The notes: generated from the letters alone by a model not told the origin. A stretch of 64,000 nt of DNA from Bacteroidia bacterium (GCA_016742095.1 JACVCJ010000017.1:1-64000); one strand, 5' to 3'; shown: positions 46,680 through 54,915, counted from the first letter of the stretch. Numbers and translations are program-made.

Positions 46680-47558
46680 ATGGAACCTGTTTTTAAGAAT
46701 GTGATTGCCGTGGCGAACGATTTTTCGCACGAGAGTTTTACAGCGATCGATCATGCCGCAAAGTTTGCGCAGCGCGATAAAGATGAGCTGCTGCTGATCC
46801 ATGTGCTGGACGACAAGACCAAGGAAAAACTGGAAAAAGGACATAAAACGGCCGAGTTTATCCGTTCGGTACTGGAGGTACATTGTGCCAAGATCCGCAA
46901 TGCTTACGGCATCGAGGCGCGTTTTACCATGCCCGAAGGCGATATTTTCACATCCATCGGCGAGGCGGTAAAAGCAGAAAAGGCCAAACTGCTCGTAATG
47001 GGTACGCATGGCATACAGAGCGTAGGCGAGCGCGTACTGGGTTCCTGGGCGCTGCGCATCGTGGACTCGTCGCCGGTGCCGGTGATCATTGTACAGAACA
47101 AGGGCCCGCGTGAGGATGGCTATAAAAAGGTGCTGATCGAGCTCGATAACTCCGACCAGTGCAAACGCCTGCTGCCTTATGCCGAGCAGTTCTATAAACT
47201 GTATAACTCCGAACTGGTGCTGTTCGAAGATTACGAAGAAGATGAATTCATTGCCAAAGAAATTGCCCTGAACAAAGGTTTTGCCGAACAGTGGCTCAAA
47301 GACCGCGGCGTTCCGTATACGATCACCGTTCAGCGTAAAGGCACCACCTATTTCCGCGATATGGCCGCCTATGCCGGTGAGAACGATATCGACCTCATTA
47401 TGGTAGTGGCCCATAAGGAACGCGGTTTCGTGGAGCTGATCAGCGAACCTGAACAAAAGGTGATCTACAATAAACAGGAAATACCCGTACTCTGCATGAC
47501 GGCCATTCAGAACCACTGGATGGGAAACTTTATTCAGGAAGTACAAACCTGGGATTGA
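46680..47558 (+). CDS. Universal stress protein, two USP domains
   Basis: A 292-aa cytoplasmic protein with two USP folds in tandem. The first (about 1-142) has NVIAVANDFSHESFTAIDHA, LLVMGTHGIQSVGERVLGS and the closing SPVPVIIV, close to an ATP-binding G-2x-G-9x-GS motif. The second (about 148-280) starts GYKKVLIELDNSDQCK and is more degenerate, with LIMVVAHKERGFVELI. A TATCTTTA box lies about 25 bases upstream. Its stop overlaps the start of the following secreted protein gene. Confidence 0.87.
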   Translation: MEPVFKNVIAVANDFSHESFTAIDHAAKFAQRDKDELLLIHVLDDKTKEKLEKGHKTAEFIRSVLEVHCAKIRNAYGIEARFTMPEGDIFTSIGEAVKAEKAKLLVMGTHGIQSVGERVLGSWALRIVDSSPVPVIIVQNKGPREDGYKKVLIELDNSDQCKRLLPYAEQFYKLYNSELVLFEDYEEDEFIAKEIALNKGFAEQWLKDRGVPYTITVQRKGTTYFRDMAAYAGENDIDLIMVVAHKERGFVELISEPEQKVIYNKQEIPVLCMTAIQNHWMGNFIQEVQTWD

Positions 47559-48142
47559 TGATGAGAAAAAGCATTCTATTCACAGGCCTGCTGCTGTTCT
47601 TCTGCCTGTCCGTACGGGCACAGAAGGCGGCGGACGTGCACGAAAGCGTGGTGAACAGTCCGCACGATCACGGCAAGGTAAGAGAACTCTATCATCCCGA
47701 CTCCAGCGTGTATAAAGGTTACCTGTTCCTGGGCGAACTGCCTGTGACCTGGGTGAACAAGTCCATCGGTAAAAAGAAGATGACCGCGGCCATGATGGGC
47801 GGCGATGTGCTGTACCTGAACAAGGCCGGCAACTGGGAAGCCTGGGCCACCTATACCGTGGACGAAGCGGTGGTAAAAGGGCACCTGGCCGAAAAGAGCA
47901 GTTTCCAGGTGATCGATAAGCTGATCATCCGGGTGGGGCCGCAGGCCTATGAAGCCATTGCGCAGAAAAGCCGGGCCGAGCTTACCGGGGTGGAAACGGT
48001 GGACGGAAAAGTGTACATCATTGGCAAAATTCCGGGAGAGTCCGCACGACGTTTCCGGGTTACCTATGCCAATGCTACCCGCATGAATCTTTGCACAGAC
48101 GATAAAGAACTGACCACGTACCTGATCCAGGTAAAAGGTTGA
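47558..48142 (+). CDS. Secreted protein of unknown function
   Basis: A 194-aa exported protein with signal peptide MMRKSILFTGLLLFFCLSVRA. I do not recognise a domain. The body is mixed alpha/beta with short motifs VYKGYLFLGELPVTWVNKSI and GKVYIIGKIPGESARRFRV. Adjacent ATG codons at 47558 and 47561 are both possible starts; the first overlaps the previous stop (TGATG), so it is probably translationally coupled to the universal stress protein. A bidirectional terminator follows. Confidence 0.8.
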   Translation: MMRKSILFTGLLLFFCLSVRAQKAADVHESVVNSPHDHGKVRELYHPDSSVYKGYLFLGELPVTWVNKSIGKKKMTAAMMGGDVLYLNKAGNWEAWATYTVDEAVVKGHLAEKSSFQVIDKLIIRVGPQAYEAIAQKSRAELTGVETVDGKVYIIGKIPGESARRFRVTYANATRMNLCTDDKELTTYLIQVKG

Positions 48143-48163
48143 CAGTTGTGTATGATAAAAACG

Positions 48164-48197
48164 AAACAGCGATATCCTTTCGGGTATCGCTGTTTTT
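48164..48197. terminator. Terminator between the secreted-protein gene and valS
   Basis: Stem ACAGCGATA-CC with GG-TATCGCTGT (one bulged T), loop TTTCG-type, T-run on the right and A-rich on the left. It serves both converging units. Confidence 0.75.
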
Positions 48198-48219
48198 CGT
48201 ATAAAGAGGTATATACGTT

Positions 48220-50877
48220 TTAGTTCTGTAAAGAGCGCAGCTGCTCTTCAATGAGGCGTATCTTCGCTTCGGCATCGGCCTGTTTTTTACGTTCGGCCTC
48301 GATCACTTCTGCTTTGGCGTTTTGTACAAAGCGCTCATTGCCCAGCTTTTTGGCCACACTTTGCAGGAATCCCTGTGCATAGTTCAGTTCTTCCTGTAAT
48401 TTTTTCACTTCGGCCTCTACATTGATGCCTGCACCGATCGGGGCAAACAGTTCCTGCGTGCCTACGCGGATGGCCAGGGTACCTTCGGGTTTGCTATCTA
48501 CCTTGCTGATGGCGGCTACATTGGCCAGTTTGCCGATCACGGCGGTATGGTCAAAGTGACCGGTGCTGCTCAGTTCCAGTGCGTCCCGCATAGATATACC
48601 TTTTTCATTGCGGAAGTTGCGCAGGGCCGTTACGGTGTTCAGCGCCTGTTCAAAGCGGTTCAGCATGGCAAGGTCGGGCGTTTTTACCTCCGGCCAGGCG
48701 GCAAACATGATAAAGTCGCCCTCTTTACGGTCGGCGATGTGTTTCCACAGCTCTTCGGTAATAAAGGGTACAAAGGGATGCATGATCTTCAGCAGCTGTT
48801 CAAAAAAGTGAACAGTTGTGTCAAGTGTCTCCTGTGCAATACGGCCTTCTTTGGGTTTGATGATCTCCAGGTAGGTACTGCAGAAATCGTCCCAAACCAG
48901 CTTGTACGTAGCCATCAGGGCTTCACTGATGCGGAACTGCGTATATAGATCGTTCAGTTCGCCCACCTGTTGGGCCAGTTTGTTGGAGAACCATTCCACG
49001 GCATCTTTCGACTCCTGCGGAGCGGCTTCGTTTACGCCGGTCCAGCCTTTGATGAGGCGGAAGGAGTTCCACACTTTATTCGTGAATTTACTGCCCTGTT
49101 CGCAGAGGCTTTCGTCGAACAGCAGGTCGTTACCGGCTGCCGAACTCAGCAGCATGCCCACACGTACGCTGTCGGCCCCGAAGTTCGAGATCAGGTCCAG
49201 CGGATCGGGGGAGTTGCCCAGTTGTTTGCTCATTTTGCGGCCCAGCTTGTCACGTACGATACCGGTGAGGTACACGTCGCGGAAAGGCGGCTGGTCCGTG
49301 TATTCGTAGCCGGCAATGATCATACGGGCTACCCAAAAGAACAGGATATCCGGACCGGTAACCAGTACGTCGGTGGGGTAGTAGTATTTCAGATCGGCCG
49401 GTATGCGGTTCATTTTGCCGGTATGCGGATCGTAATCCTCCAGTCCGTCGAACACGGCTATGGGCCACAGCCAGGAGCTGGCCCAGGTGTCCAGTACGTC
49501 TTCGTCCTGGCGCAGGTCGCTCAGCTGCAGATTTGCATTGCCGGTGCGGCTGCGGGCGGCTTCCAGGGCTTCGGTCTCGTTCATGGCCACCACAAAATCG
49601 TTCTCACCTTCGCCGAAATACCAGGCCGGTATGCGGTGTCCCCACCACAGCTGACGGCTGATACACCAGTCCTTCACGTTCTCCATCCAGTGGCGGTAGG
49701 TGTTCTTGAATTTGGCGGGGTGCAGGCGTACTTCGTCGTTCTCTACGGCGGCCAGGGCACGTCCGGAAATGTCTTTCATGCGGATGAACCACTGCAGCGA
49801 AAGTTTGGGTTCCACTACGCTGTTGGTACGCTCCGAGCGACCGATACGCGTGGTGAAGTCTTCTTTTTTCAGCAGCAGTCCGGCCTCGTCGAGGCGTTTT
49901 ACAAACTGTTTACGGGCTTCGAAGCGGTCCATACCGATCATCCAGTCCAGTTCGGTGGCGGCGTTCATGGTACCGTCGTCGTTCATGGTGTCGATCACGG
50001 GCAGGTTGTGGCGCTGACCGATCTCGTAGTCGTTCACGTCGTGTGCGGGCGTTACCTTCAGGCAGCCGGTACCGAATTCCAGTTCCACGTAATCGTCGCC
50101 GATAATGGGAACGGCGCGGTTTACGAAAGGCACCACGGCCTTTTTGCCGATCAGGTGTTTATAACGCTCGTCTTTGGGGTTCACGGCCACGGCCACGTCA
50201 CCGGGAATGGTCTCGGGGCGCTGGGTGGCGATCACCAGGTGTTCGTCTGTACCCTCAATGGCGTACTGCACGTGATACAGAAAGGAGCGTTCGCCGCCTT
50301 CGGCATAGATCACCTCTTCGTTACTGAGGGCGGTGCGGGCCTCGCAGTCCCAGTTGATCATACGCAGACCGCGGTAGATATAGCCTTTGTTGTAAAAATC
50401 CACAAAGGTCTTGATCACGGCCTCGTAATATTTGGGGTCCATGGTAAAGCGGGTGCGGTCCCAGTCGCAGGAGGCGCCCAGTTTTTTAAGCTGTTCCAGG
50501 ATGATGCCGCCGTATTTATCCTTCCATTCAAAGGCGTATTTGAGGAATTCCTCGCGGCCGATCTCCGATTTTTTGATGCCTTTTTCACGCAGCATGCCTA
50601 CTACCTTGGCTTCGGTAGCGATGGAGGCATGGTCGGTGCCGGGCACCCAGCAGGCGTTCTTACCCAGCATGCGGGCACGACGGACCAGCACGTCCTGTAT
50701 CGTGTTGTTGAGCATGTGGCCCATGTGTAGCTGCCCCGTAACGTTCGGCGGCGGGATCACGATGGTAAAGGCCTCTTTTTCATTCGGCGTGCTGGCAAAG
50801 CAGCGGTTTTCCATCCAGTTTTTGTAGATGGCTTCTTCTACAGCGCTGGGCTGATAGGTCTTTGAAAGTTCCTGCAT
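48220..50877 (-). CDS. valS: Valine-tRNA ligase
   Basis: Class I valyl-tRNA synthetase, 885 aa, full length. HIGH motif as PPNVTGQLHMGHMLNNT, the CP1 editing domain (about 190-340, VIATQRPETIPGDVAVAV), KMSKS-type KMSKQLGNSPDPL, the anticodon-binding domain and the C-terminal coiled coil (about 820-885). All catalytic motifs are intact. A minus-strand TACTTTTG box lies 30-37 bases upstream at 50907-50914. Confidence 0.98.
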   Translation of the reverse strand: MQELSKTYQPSAVEEAIYKNWMENRCFASTPNEKEAFTIVIPPPNVTGQLHMGHMLNNTIQDVLVRRARMLGKNACWVPGTDHASIATEAKVVGMLREKGIKKSEIGREEFLKYAFEWKDKYGGIILEQLKKLGASCDWDRTRFTMDPKYYEAVIKTFVDFYNKGYIYRGLRMINWDCEARTALSNEEVIYAEGGERSFLYHVQYAIEGTDEHLVIATQRPETIPGDVAVAVNPKDERYKHLIGKKAVVPFVNRAVPIIGDDYVELEFGTGCLKVTPAHDVNDYEIGQRHNLPVIDTMNDDGTMNAATELDWMIGMDRFEARKQFVKRLDEAGLLLKKEDFTTRIGRSERTNSVVEPKLSLQWFIRMKDISGRALAAVENDEVRLHPAKFKNTYRHWMENVKDWCISRQLWWGHRIPAWYFGEGENDFVVAMNETEALEAARSRTGNANLQLSDLRQDEDVLDTWASSWLWPIAVFDGLEDYDPHTGKMNRIPADLKYYYPTDVLVTGPDILFFWVARMIIAGYEYTDQPPFRDVYLTGIVRDKLGRKMSKQLGNSPDPLDLISNFGADSVRVGMLLSSAAGNDLLFDESLCEQGSKFTNKVWNSFRLIKGWTGVNEAAPQESKDAVEWFSNKLAQQVGELNDLYTQFRISEALMATYKLVWDDFCSTYLEIIKPKEGRIAQETLDTTVHFFEQLLKIMHPFVPFITEELWKHIADRKEGDFIMFAAWPEVKTPDLAMLNRFEQALNTVTALRNFRNEKGISMRDALELSSTGHFDHTAVIGKLANVAAISKVDSKPEGTLAIRVGTQELFAPIGAGINVEAEVKKLQEELNYAQGFLQSVAKKLGNERFVQNAKAEVIEAERKKQADAEAKIRLIEEQLRSLQN

Positions 50878-50906
50878 AATGTGCTGATTATTGAGAAAAC
50901 AAGGTG

Positions 50907-50914
50907 CAAAAGTA
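50907..50914 (-). promoter_or_regulatory. -7 box of valS
   Basis: Minus-strand TACTTTTG, 29 bases before the valS ATG. The -33 region shows no clear TTTG. Confidence 0.5.
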
Positions 50915-51057
50915 CGAAGAAATCTGCAGAAAAGAGAAGGGGCTGTGAGCGGGGAGCTGATAGCGCGTAGTGCTTGGAATGAGAATAAAGTTAGAAGAAA
51001 AACTTTGCAGATGTGTGTGAATTTATATATTCGTGGTTAGTTTAATCCTGTCATTTA

Positions 51058-52152
51058 ATGAGTGTTTGGGCCTCTGGAGCTGTAGAATTATTGAGTCATG
51101 CAGCCCAACATATTAGTTTAAATTCTGCGTTTGATAAAAGAATAGCTTTTATTAGCATAGATAATGCTGTTGAGATAATGACAAGGATTTATCTTAATCT
51201 TCCAAAGCAATACTTTAATGGTCAAAGAGGACCAACCAGAAGAGAAATTGAAGATTGCAATAATAGTTTTTCAGCATATCTTGAATTATTAAACCGTTAT
51301 TTTAGAGAAAAGATTATAGGTCTTGATGTTGGAGACATCGAGTATTACCATCGTCTCAGAAATAAGCTATACCATGATGGAACCGGACTTTCCGTGGATG
51401 AGGAGCATTTGAAGGCATATTTTACTATATCAAAAATATTGATACTTCGGCTATTTGATATTGATTTTAAAACAGATTATGAGGAAGCAAACCTTGAGAA
51501 GCTTATTGGGCTCTGGAATAAAGTAGAGGAGAATTTAAACGAGATTTTTGAATCTGATATACTTCGAGATGATACATTTAAGTGGGAAGATGCCTTGTCC
51601 AGCGGCTTACTAACCACGGAGATTATAACAGAGATCATATCTGTAAGATCACTGAGAAATCAAATTGTTCATGGAGATAATATAAATGAGGAGAGGTTAC
51701 TGGATGCGTATAAAAAGGTAAAAGAGGTGTTGACTAAGCTTGAAAAGAATGTAGCTTGGGTTCGGGATAAAGTAAGAAACAGAAATTATTTCTTTGAACC
51801 TGTGGTTTCTGAAATAAAAGGTCAAATTAATCGGGAATGTTATCCAGGTCCTCCTTTCTTCTCAGAGGATGAAAATGATTTTCCTTCAGAAGAGTACGAA
51901 ATTTGGGTTTTGGATCTGGAACAAAGTATTAACGTGCATAGCGAAGTACGTCAGGAAGATGAAGGATTTAATTCAACGCAATATAATGTTGATAAAGTCC
52001 AGCTGTGTTCGCGAAGAGAAGACGTGAAAATTGAGACATATGAAGGAAAAGATGTTGTTGTAAAGGGGCGTTTTTTTGGAGCGCATACACAGTTTCATTT
52101 TGCTTCTGTCTTGATGGAAGTAATAAATATTAAAATGAATCTTGATGGATAG
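51058..52152 (+). CDS. Protein with two HEPN-type R-x4-H motifs (candidate defence RNase)
   Basis: A 364-aa soluble protein. Two copies of the HEPN ribonuclease signature, with a polar residue after Arg, are visible: R101-N-K-L-Y-H106 (in YHRLRNKLYHDG) and R200-N-Q-I-V-H205 (in VRSLRNQIVHGD). Each sits in a helix-rich stretch (about 1-135 and 140-230). The last 110 residues are different, acidic and beta-like (EEYEIWVLDLEQ; VVVKGRFFGAHTQFHFA). Base composition and codon use are strongly AT-rich, unlike all flanking genes, which indicates transfer. It overlaps the membrane-protein gene downstream. HEPN proteins act as RNases in abortive infection and toxin systems; this exact architecture I cannot name. 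Confidence 0.75.
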   Translation: MSVWASGAVELLSHAAQHISLNSAFDKRIAFISIDNAVEIMTRIYLNLPKQYFNGQRGPTRREIEDCNNSFSAYLELLNRYFREKIIGLDVGDIEYYHRLRNKLYHDGTGLSVDEEHLKAYFTISKILILRLFDIDFKTDYEEANLEKLIGLWNKVEENLNEIFESDILRDDTFKWEDALSSGLLTTEIITEIISVRSLRNQIVHGDNINEERLLDAYKKVKEVLTKLEKNVAWVRDKVRNRNYFFEPVVSEIKGQINRECYPGPPFFSEDENDFPSEEYEIWVLDLEQSINVHSEVRQEDEGFNSTQYNVDKVQLCSRREDVKIETYEGKDVVVKGRFFGAHTQFHFASVLMEVINIKMNLDG

Positions 52153-53047
52153 CCTATTTAATTTTCAAATTGGCACATTTGCGGAAGCTAGCCCTGGATG
52201 GTTTGATTGGTTATCGCTGATAATAAGTGTTAGTGGTATTTTCGCTGCTTATGGCATAGCAAAACATGTTTTCAAAAAAGAACAAAGGGAGAAGTTGCAG
52301 AATGATGGGCGATTAAGGGATATTGAAATGAAGATCTTCAAACAAAGGATTTTTAATCTATATATCGCTATTAGTAATCAGATTAAGAAATTAAGTGAAG
52401 ACTCGGATTCATTTGTTTTGGAAGTTATAGCTGGAATTAATGTTGATTTTCTTTTAAGTACAGATTTTGTGAAAATTTATGAAGAAATAGGTGTAAATAA
52501 TGAAAAAGAAATTGAGGCTTTGAGTAATTTAATGGCGGATATCTCTGGTCTAAGTAATATACCTAATTCCTTGCGTGAAGAAGGAAGACGGTTTAATGAG
52601 ATGTACAATTTTCATGAGCAGAAGTTCTATTCATATAGAAAACTCCTGGGTACTCATTTTCATAAACTTTGCAACTCAAGAAAGGTAAGTGTCAGTAATG
52701 TGAACGGGTTGATACAATGGAAATTTCAGCCCGGCGATAGTTTCATGTTTGAATATCAGAATCTGTTAGATAAAACTTATAGAGACGAGAGTATTATAAA
52801 AGATGGGCTTATAGTTTCACGGGAACTACTTACTAGACGTTTTGTTGTTAAACTTATGGACGTTGTACATAGGTATATTTTAACGGACGCGGATGCCGTT
52901 AGTACCAAAGATTTGGGTAATGAAGTTATATTAGCACATGATAATATGGAAGAAGTAAAAAGAGTATTCGAGCTTACTAAAAAGTCCTATAAAGAGATTT
53001 TGGAAAAGGCAAAAGAGTCTATTGAAGCTACGAGATTAATAAGTTAA
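52145..53047 (+). CDS. Membrane-anchored coiled-coil protein, partner of the HEPN protein
   Basis: A 300-aa protein with the same AT-rich composition as the preceding gene and overlapping it by 8 bp (ATG inside the last codons), so the two are one coupled unit. One membrane helix near the N-terminus (about 20-38, WLSLIISVSGIFAAYGIA) is followed by a long, charged, helical cytoplasmic part with coiled-coil character (KHVFKKEQREKLQNDGRLRD; the C-terminal run VKRVFELTKKSYKEILEKA). I recognise no enzyme motif. The design (membrane helix plus helical sensor or effector) fits a membrane-attached component of a defence module, but that is inference. Confidence 0.7.
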   Translation: MDSLFNFQIGTFAEASPGWFDWLSLIISVSGIFAAYGIAKHVFKKEQREKLQNDGRLRDIEMKIFKQRIFNLYIAISNQIKKLSEDSDSFVLEVIAGINVDFLLSTDFVKIYEEIGVNNEKEIEALSNLMADISGLSNIPNSLREEGRRFNEMYNFHEQKFYSYRKLLGTHFHKLCNSRKVSVSNVNGLIQWKFQPGDSFMFEYQNLLDKTYRDESIIKDGLIVSRELLTRRFVVKLMDVVHRYILTDADAVSTKDLGNEVILAHDNMEEVKRVFELTKKSYKEILEKAKESIEATRLIS

Positions 53048-53088
53048 TGATATAAAACTTCTGTCGTTTCATAAAAGCTATCTATTAT

Positions 53089-53310
53089 CTATTGGTCAAG
53101 CATCTTCTCCAGCATGCTCACCTTCTCTCTCCTCCTGCAAAAGCCGTTCATAAAGTTGCTTGTTCTCTTCTACAAACTCCATAAGTCTGTTCAGCGGAAT
53201 AAAAGTGCAAACGAAATTAGTCTCCGTACTATCTCTTAAAGTGTTCGCGACAACGCTGTCGCGAAAATGGTTGCAATAACGTCCACTGTTTGTTCTTCGT
53301 CAAAAGATTT
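53089..53310 (-). pseudogene. Remnant of a coiled-coil regulator C-terminus, frameshifted
   Basis: On the minus strand, one frame reads TLRDSTETNFVCTFIPLNRL followed by MEFVEENKQLYERLLQEERE, a leucine-zipper-like run typical of XRE-regulator tails in Bacteroidota. A one-base shift is then needed to continue KVSMLEKMLDQ to a stop at 53089. Upstream the frame is broken by a 22-bp palindrome (53244-53265). No N-terminal HTH remains. The gap 53048-53386 holds this remnant and the palindrome only. Confidence 0.45.
53244..53265. repeat. REP-like palindrome
   Basis: TTCGCGACA, loop ACGC, TGTCGCGAA: a perfect 9-bp stem inside the broken regulator remnant. GC-rich palindromes of this form resemble REP elements moved by TnpA-REP proteins. 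Only one copy is seen in the window. Confidence 0.5.
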
Positions 53311-53386
53311 TAATGGTGTGTTAATTACCCTCTCAATCTTCCGGCTTCCAACGGAACTTTTCTCTCCCTCGCACGTATAACACCTC

Positions 53387-53863
53387 ATGAAAACACGCTG
53401 TCTGCTTAGCTTTGTTTTTCTGCTGAACCTTGCGCATGCACAGGTGTCAGACACGGCCCTGTTCTTTAACAGCGGCGTGCTGGGCTTTACACAACGGGGC
53501 CCCGGAGCAGATACGCTTATCCTGGAACGGATCGGTCTGCCGGATACGGTGGGGCTGAACGACCCGGATTCCGTACGGGTATACGCTGTAAAAATGGAAC
53601 GCCTGCAGACCTTCCTCTGGACGGAACGCTTTTCCCTGGACGACAAAGGGCAGCTGCATGACTATGTGTACTGGATCAATTGCCCCGTAGGAGAAACAAT
53701 GCGTAAAATGCTCAGGTTCAAAAGGACCGGCCCTGAGGTCTTTATGACCTTCAGTTATATACCCTGGAACGAAGGACAGAGGTCCTGGAAAATAAACTAC
53801 CGCTATACCATAGCCCGTCTTAGCGAAAACAGGGCAGAACTGCATAAGGTGAAAAACCGCTAA
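53387..53863 (+). CDS. Small secreted protein, unknown function
   Basis: A 158-aa exported protein with signal peptide MKTRCLLSFVFLLNLAHA. The rest is a beta-rich fold without recognised domain: SDTALFFNSGVLGFTQRG, RLQTFLWTERFSLDDKGQ, FKRTGPEVFMTFSYIPWNEG. GC content is back to the genome level, so it is not part of the AT-rich island before it. Location probably periplasmic. Nothing nearby explains its role. Confidence 0.65.
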   Translation: MKTRCLLSFVFLLNLAHAQVSDTALFFNSGVLGFTQRGPGADTLILERIGLPDTVGLNDPDSVRVYAVKMERLQTFLWTERFSLDDKGQLHDYVYWINCPVGETMRKMLRFKRTGPEVFMTFSYIPWNEGQRSWKINYRYTIARLSENRAELHKVKNR

Positions 53864-53902
53864 GTGCGGCTGATCCGTCCGCATTCAAAAATCCCGCCCC
53901 GT

Positions 53903-53926
53903 CTGAGTCGCCCGCAGGGGACTCAG
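53903..53926. repeat. Strong GC hairpin, possible antitoxin-operon terminator
   Basis: CTGAGTC with GACTCAG plus an inner CCC/GGG, loop GCA. On the minus strand ATTTTTG follows after about 12 bases, so it may end the toxin-antitoxin transcript (stop at 53943), though the distance is poor. It could also be a REP-type element. Confidence 0.4.
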
Positions 53927-53942
53927 GCGCATAGCCACTCCT

Positions 53943-54263
53943 TCACTCCACGAGCATCTTCCCCTCCAGCTCCACGCTGAACCGAACCTTCGCACCCAGG
54001 GCATCAAATACTTTTAATATGGTTTCGAAGCGGGCGTTTTTTACGCTGTTCTCGATCTTGGAGATCTGGGCTTTCTGTACGCCGACCAGCTCGCCCAGCT
54101 GTTCCTGGGTAAGCTGACGTTCGCGGCGGGCCTGGCGGATGGCGTGACCGAGCAGTTCGATCCGGAGTTCGTTCTCGAAGGTTTCGCGGGCCTCAGTGCC
54201 CCGTTTGCCTACGTGTTTGTCGATGAGTTCATCGAGGGACACGGTTTTCATTTTCTTTTCCAT
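53943..54263 (-). CDS. HigA-type antitoxin (XRE helix-turn-helix)
   Basis: A 106-aa antitoxin-like regulator. Residues about 40-95 are an XRE HTH (LGHAIRQARRERQLTQEQLG; LVGVQKAQISKIENSVKNAR). The N-terminal 35 residues form a charged segment (VSLDELIDKHVGKRGTEARE) that probably wraps the toxin. Met5 is an alternative start. The gene begins 3 bp after the toxin stop, toxin first as in higBA operons. It probably represses its own promoter, where an inverted repeat TTTCC-N6-GGAAA is found. Confidence 0.85.
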   Translation of the reverse strand: MEKKMKTVSLDELIDKHVGKRGTEARETFENELRIELLGHAIRQARRERQLTQEQLGELVGVQKAQISKIENSVKNARFETILKVFDALGAKVRFSVELEGKMLVE

Positions 54264-54266
54264 GAC

Positions 54267-54614
54267 TTATCGTATTTTGAGGTATTGTTTTCGCATCTCT
54301 TCTGCCTTTCGTATCTCCTTCGGAGGCGTGCGCTGTGTTTTCTTCAGGATACCGTGTGTGGTTACCACTACCGTTTCGGTAGCATCCTGCCTGTGCCGGA
54401 ACGCAAACAAACGATATGCTTTCCCCTGGTACAGGGTCCTGAATTCCCAGATATGCTCATTCAGTTTTTTGAACAGTTCCGGATCGTTGATGCATTGTGC
54501 CTTGCGTATATTGTAATATACCCTGGCGCGGGCCTTTGGCTCCATATTTTCAAGAAAACGAACGGCATCTTCCAGGAAGACCACCGTAAAAGCGGGTATC
54601 AGTTCTTTCTCCAT
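54267..54614 (-). CDS. HigB/RelE-type toxin (phage Gp49-like)
   Basis: A 115-aa RelE-superfamily mRNA-interferase-like protein of the Gp49/HigB group. Typical stretches: FTVVFLEDAVRFLENMEPKA near the start, the core IWEFRTLYQGKAYRLFAFRH with the conserved Arg and aromatic residues, VVTTHGILKKTQRTPPKEI and a basic end. The frame is open to 54728 but no homology is expected there; the TACCTTTG box at 54617-54624 makes Met at 54614 the probable start of a nearly leaderless mRNA. Function (ribosome-dependent mRNA cleavage) is known for the family, not shown here. Confidence 0.83.
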   Translation of the reverse strand: MEKELIPAFTVVFLEDAVRFLENMEPKARARVYYNIRKAQCINDPELFKKLNEHIWEFRTLYQGKAYRLFAFRHRQDATETVVVTTHGILKKTQRTPPKEIRKAEEMRKQYLKIR

Positions 54615-54616
54615 CA

Positions 54617-54651
54617 CAAAGGTATTAAAAATTTCCTGAATAGGAAACAAA
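54617..54651 (-). promoter_or_regulatory. Toxin-antitoxin promoter and operator
   Basis: On the minus strand TTTG (54648-54651) and TACCTTTG (54617-54624) lie 23 bp apart. Between them is an inverted repeat, TTTCC-N6-GGAAA (54632-54647 on the plus strand), a likely autoregulatory site for the antitoxin. Confidence 0.55.
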
Positions 54652-54683
54652 TTCATTTTTTTCAAAAAAAAGCACTCGGCGTT

Positions 54684-54720
54684 GTAAAAAAGTCCTTCCC
54701 ACAGTATGCGGGAAGGACTT
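54684..54720 (-). terminator. Strong minus-strand terminator of the candidate small RNA
   Basis: Perfect 11-bp stem AAGTCCTTCCC / GGGAAGGACTT with a 9-base loop, followed on the minus strand by TTTTT. No protein gene on that strand ends here, so it needs another transcript upstream. Confidence 0.8.
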
Positions 54721-54910
54721 CCTCTCATTCATCAGCTCAACTGCCGGTGACCTTTTTACAGGGTTTAACCGGAAGAGGGCTGTCGCTCCTCGTCGTGCCG
54801 GACGTCTGGCTGTAACACCAACTCCCTTATGCATCTTATACCATGCAAAAGCCAGGTCCTGAACACTCCGGGAAACATCTTTCTAAAAAAGACTTTCGGC
54901 TCTAAATTTG
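54690..54910 (-). ncRNA. Candidate structured small RNA, about 220 nt
   Basis: The minus strand has a good promoter at 54916-54946 and a perfect terminator at 54684-54720 with no credible gene between them. The RNA could form several stems: CCGGT/ACCGG enclosing ACC/GGT, GCAT/ATGC, and GCC/GGC around the CCAGACGTCCGG stretch. It does not match the tmRNA, SRP RNA or RNase P signatures I know. A 69-codon frame covers part of it but shows no protein-like features. Confidence 0.45.
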
Positions 54911-54915
54911 TTGAC

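Noticed and set aside
48970-50730. 586-codon open frame opposite valS
   Set aside because: Antisense frame of a complete valyl-tRNA synthetase. Low stop-codon frequency in high-GC third positions explains its length.
50878-53090. Search for direct repeats flanking the AT-rich module as insertion borders
   Set aside because: No matching repeat was seen between the two edges by eye. The borders are defined only by composition.
54625-54834. 69-codon frame beginning MHKGVGVTARRPARRG on the minus strand
   Set aside because: Arg-rich random-looking translation that crosses the terminator stem. The RNA-level signals explain the region better.
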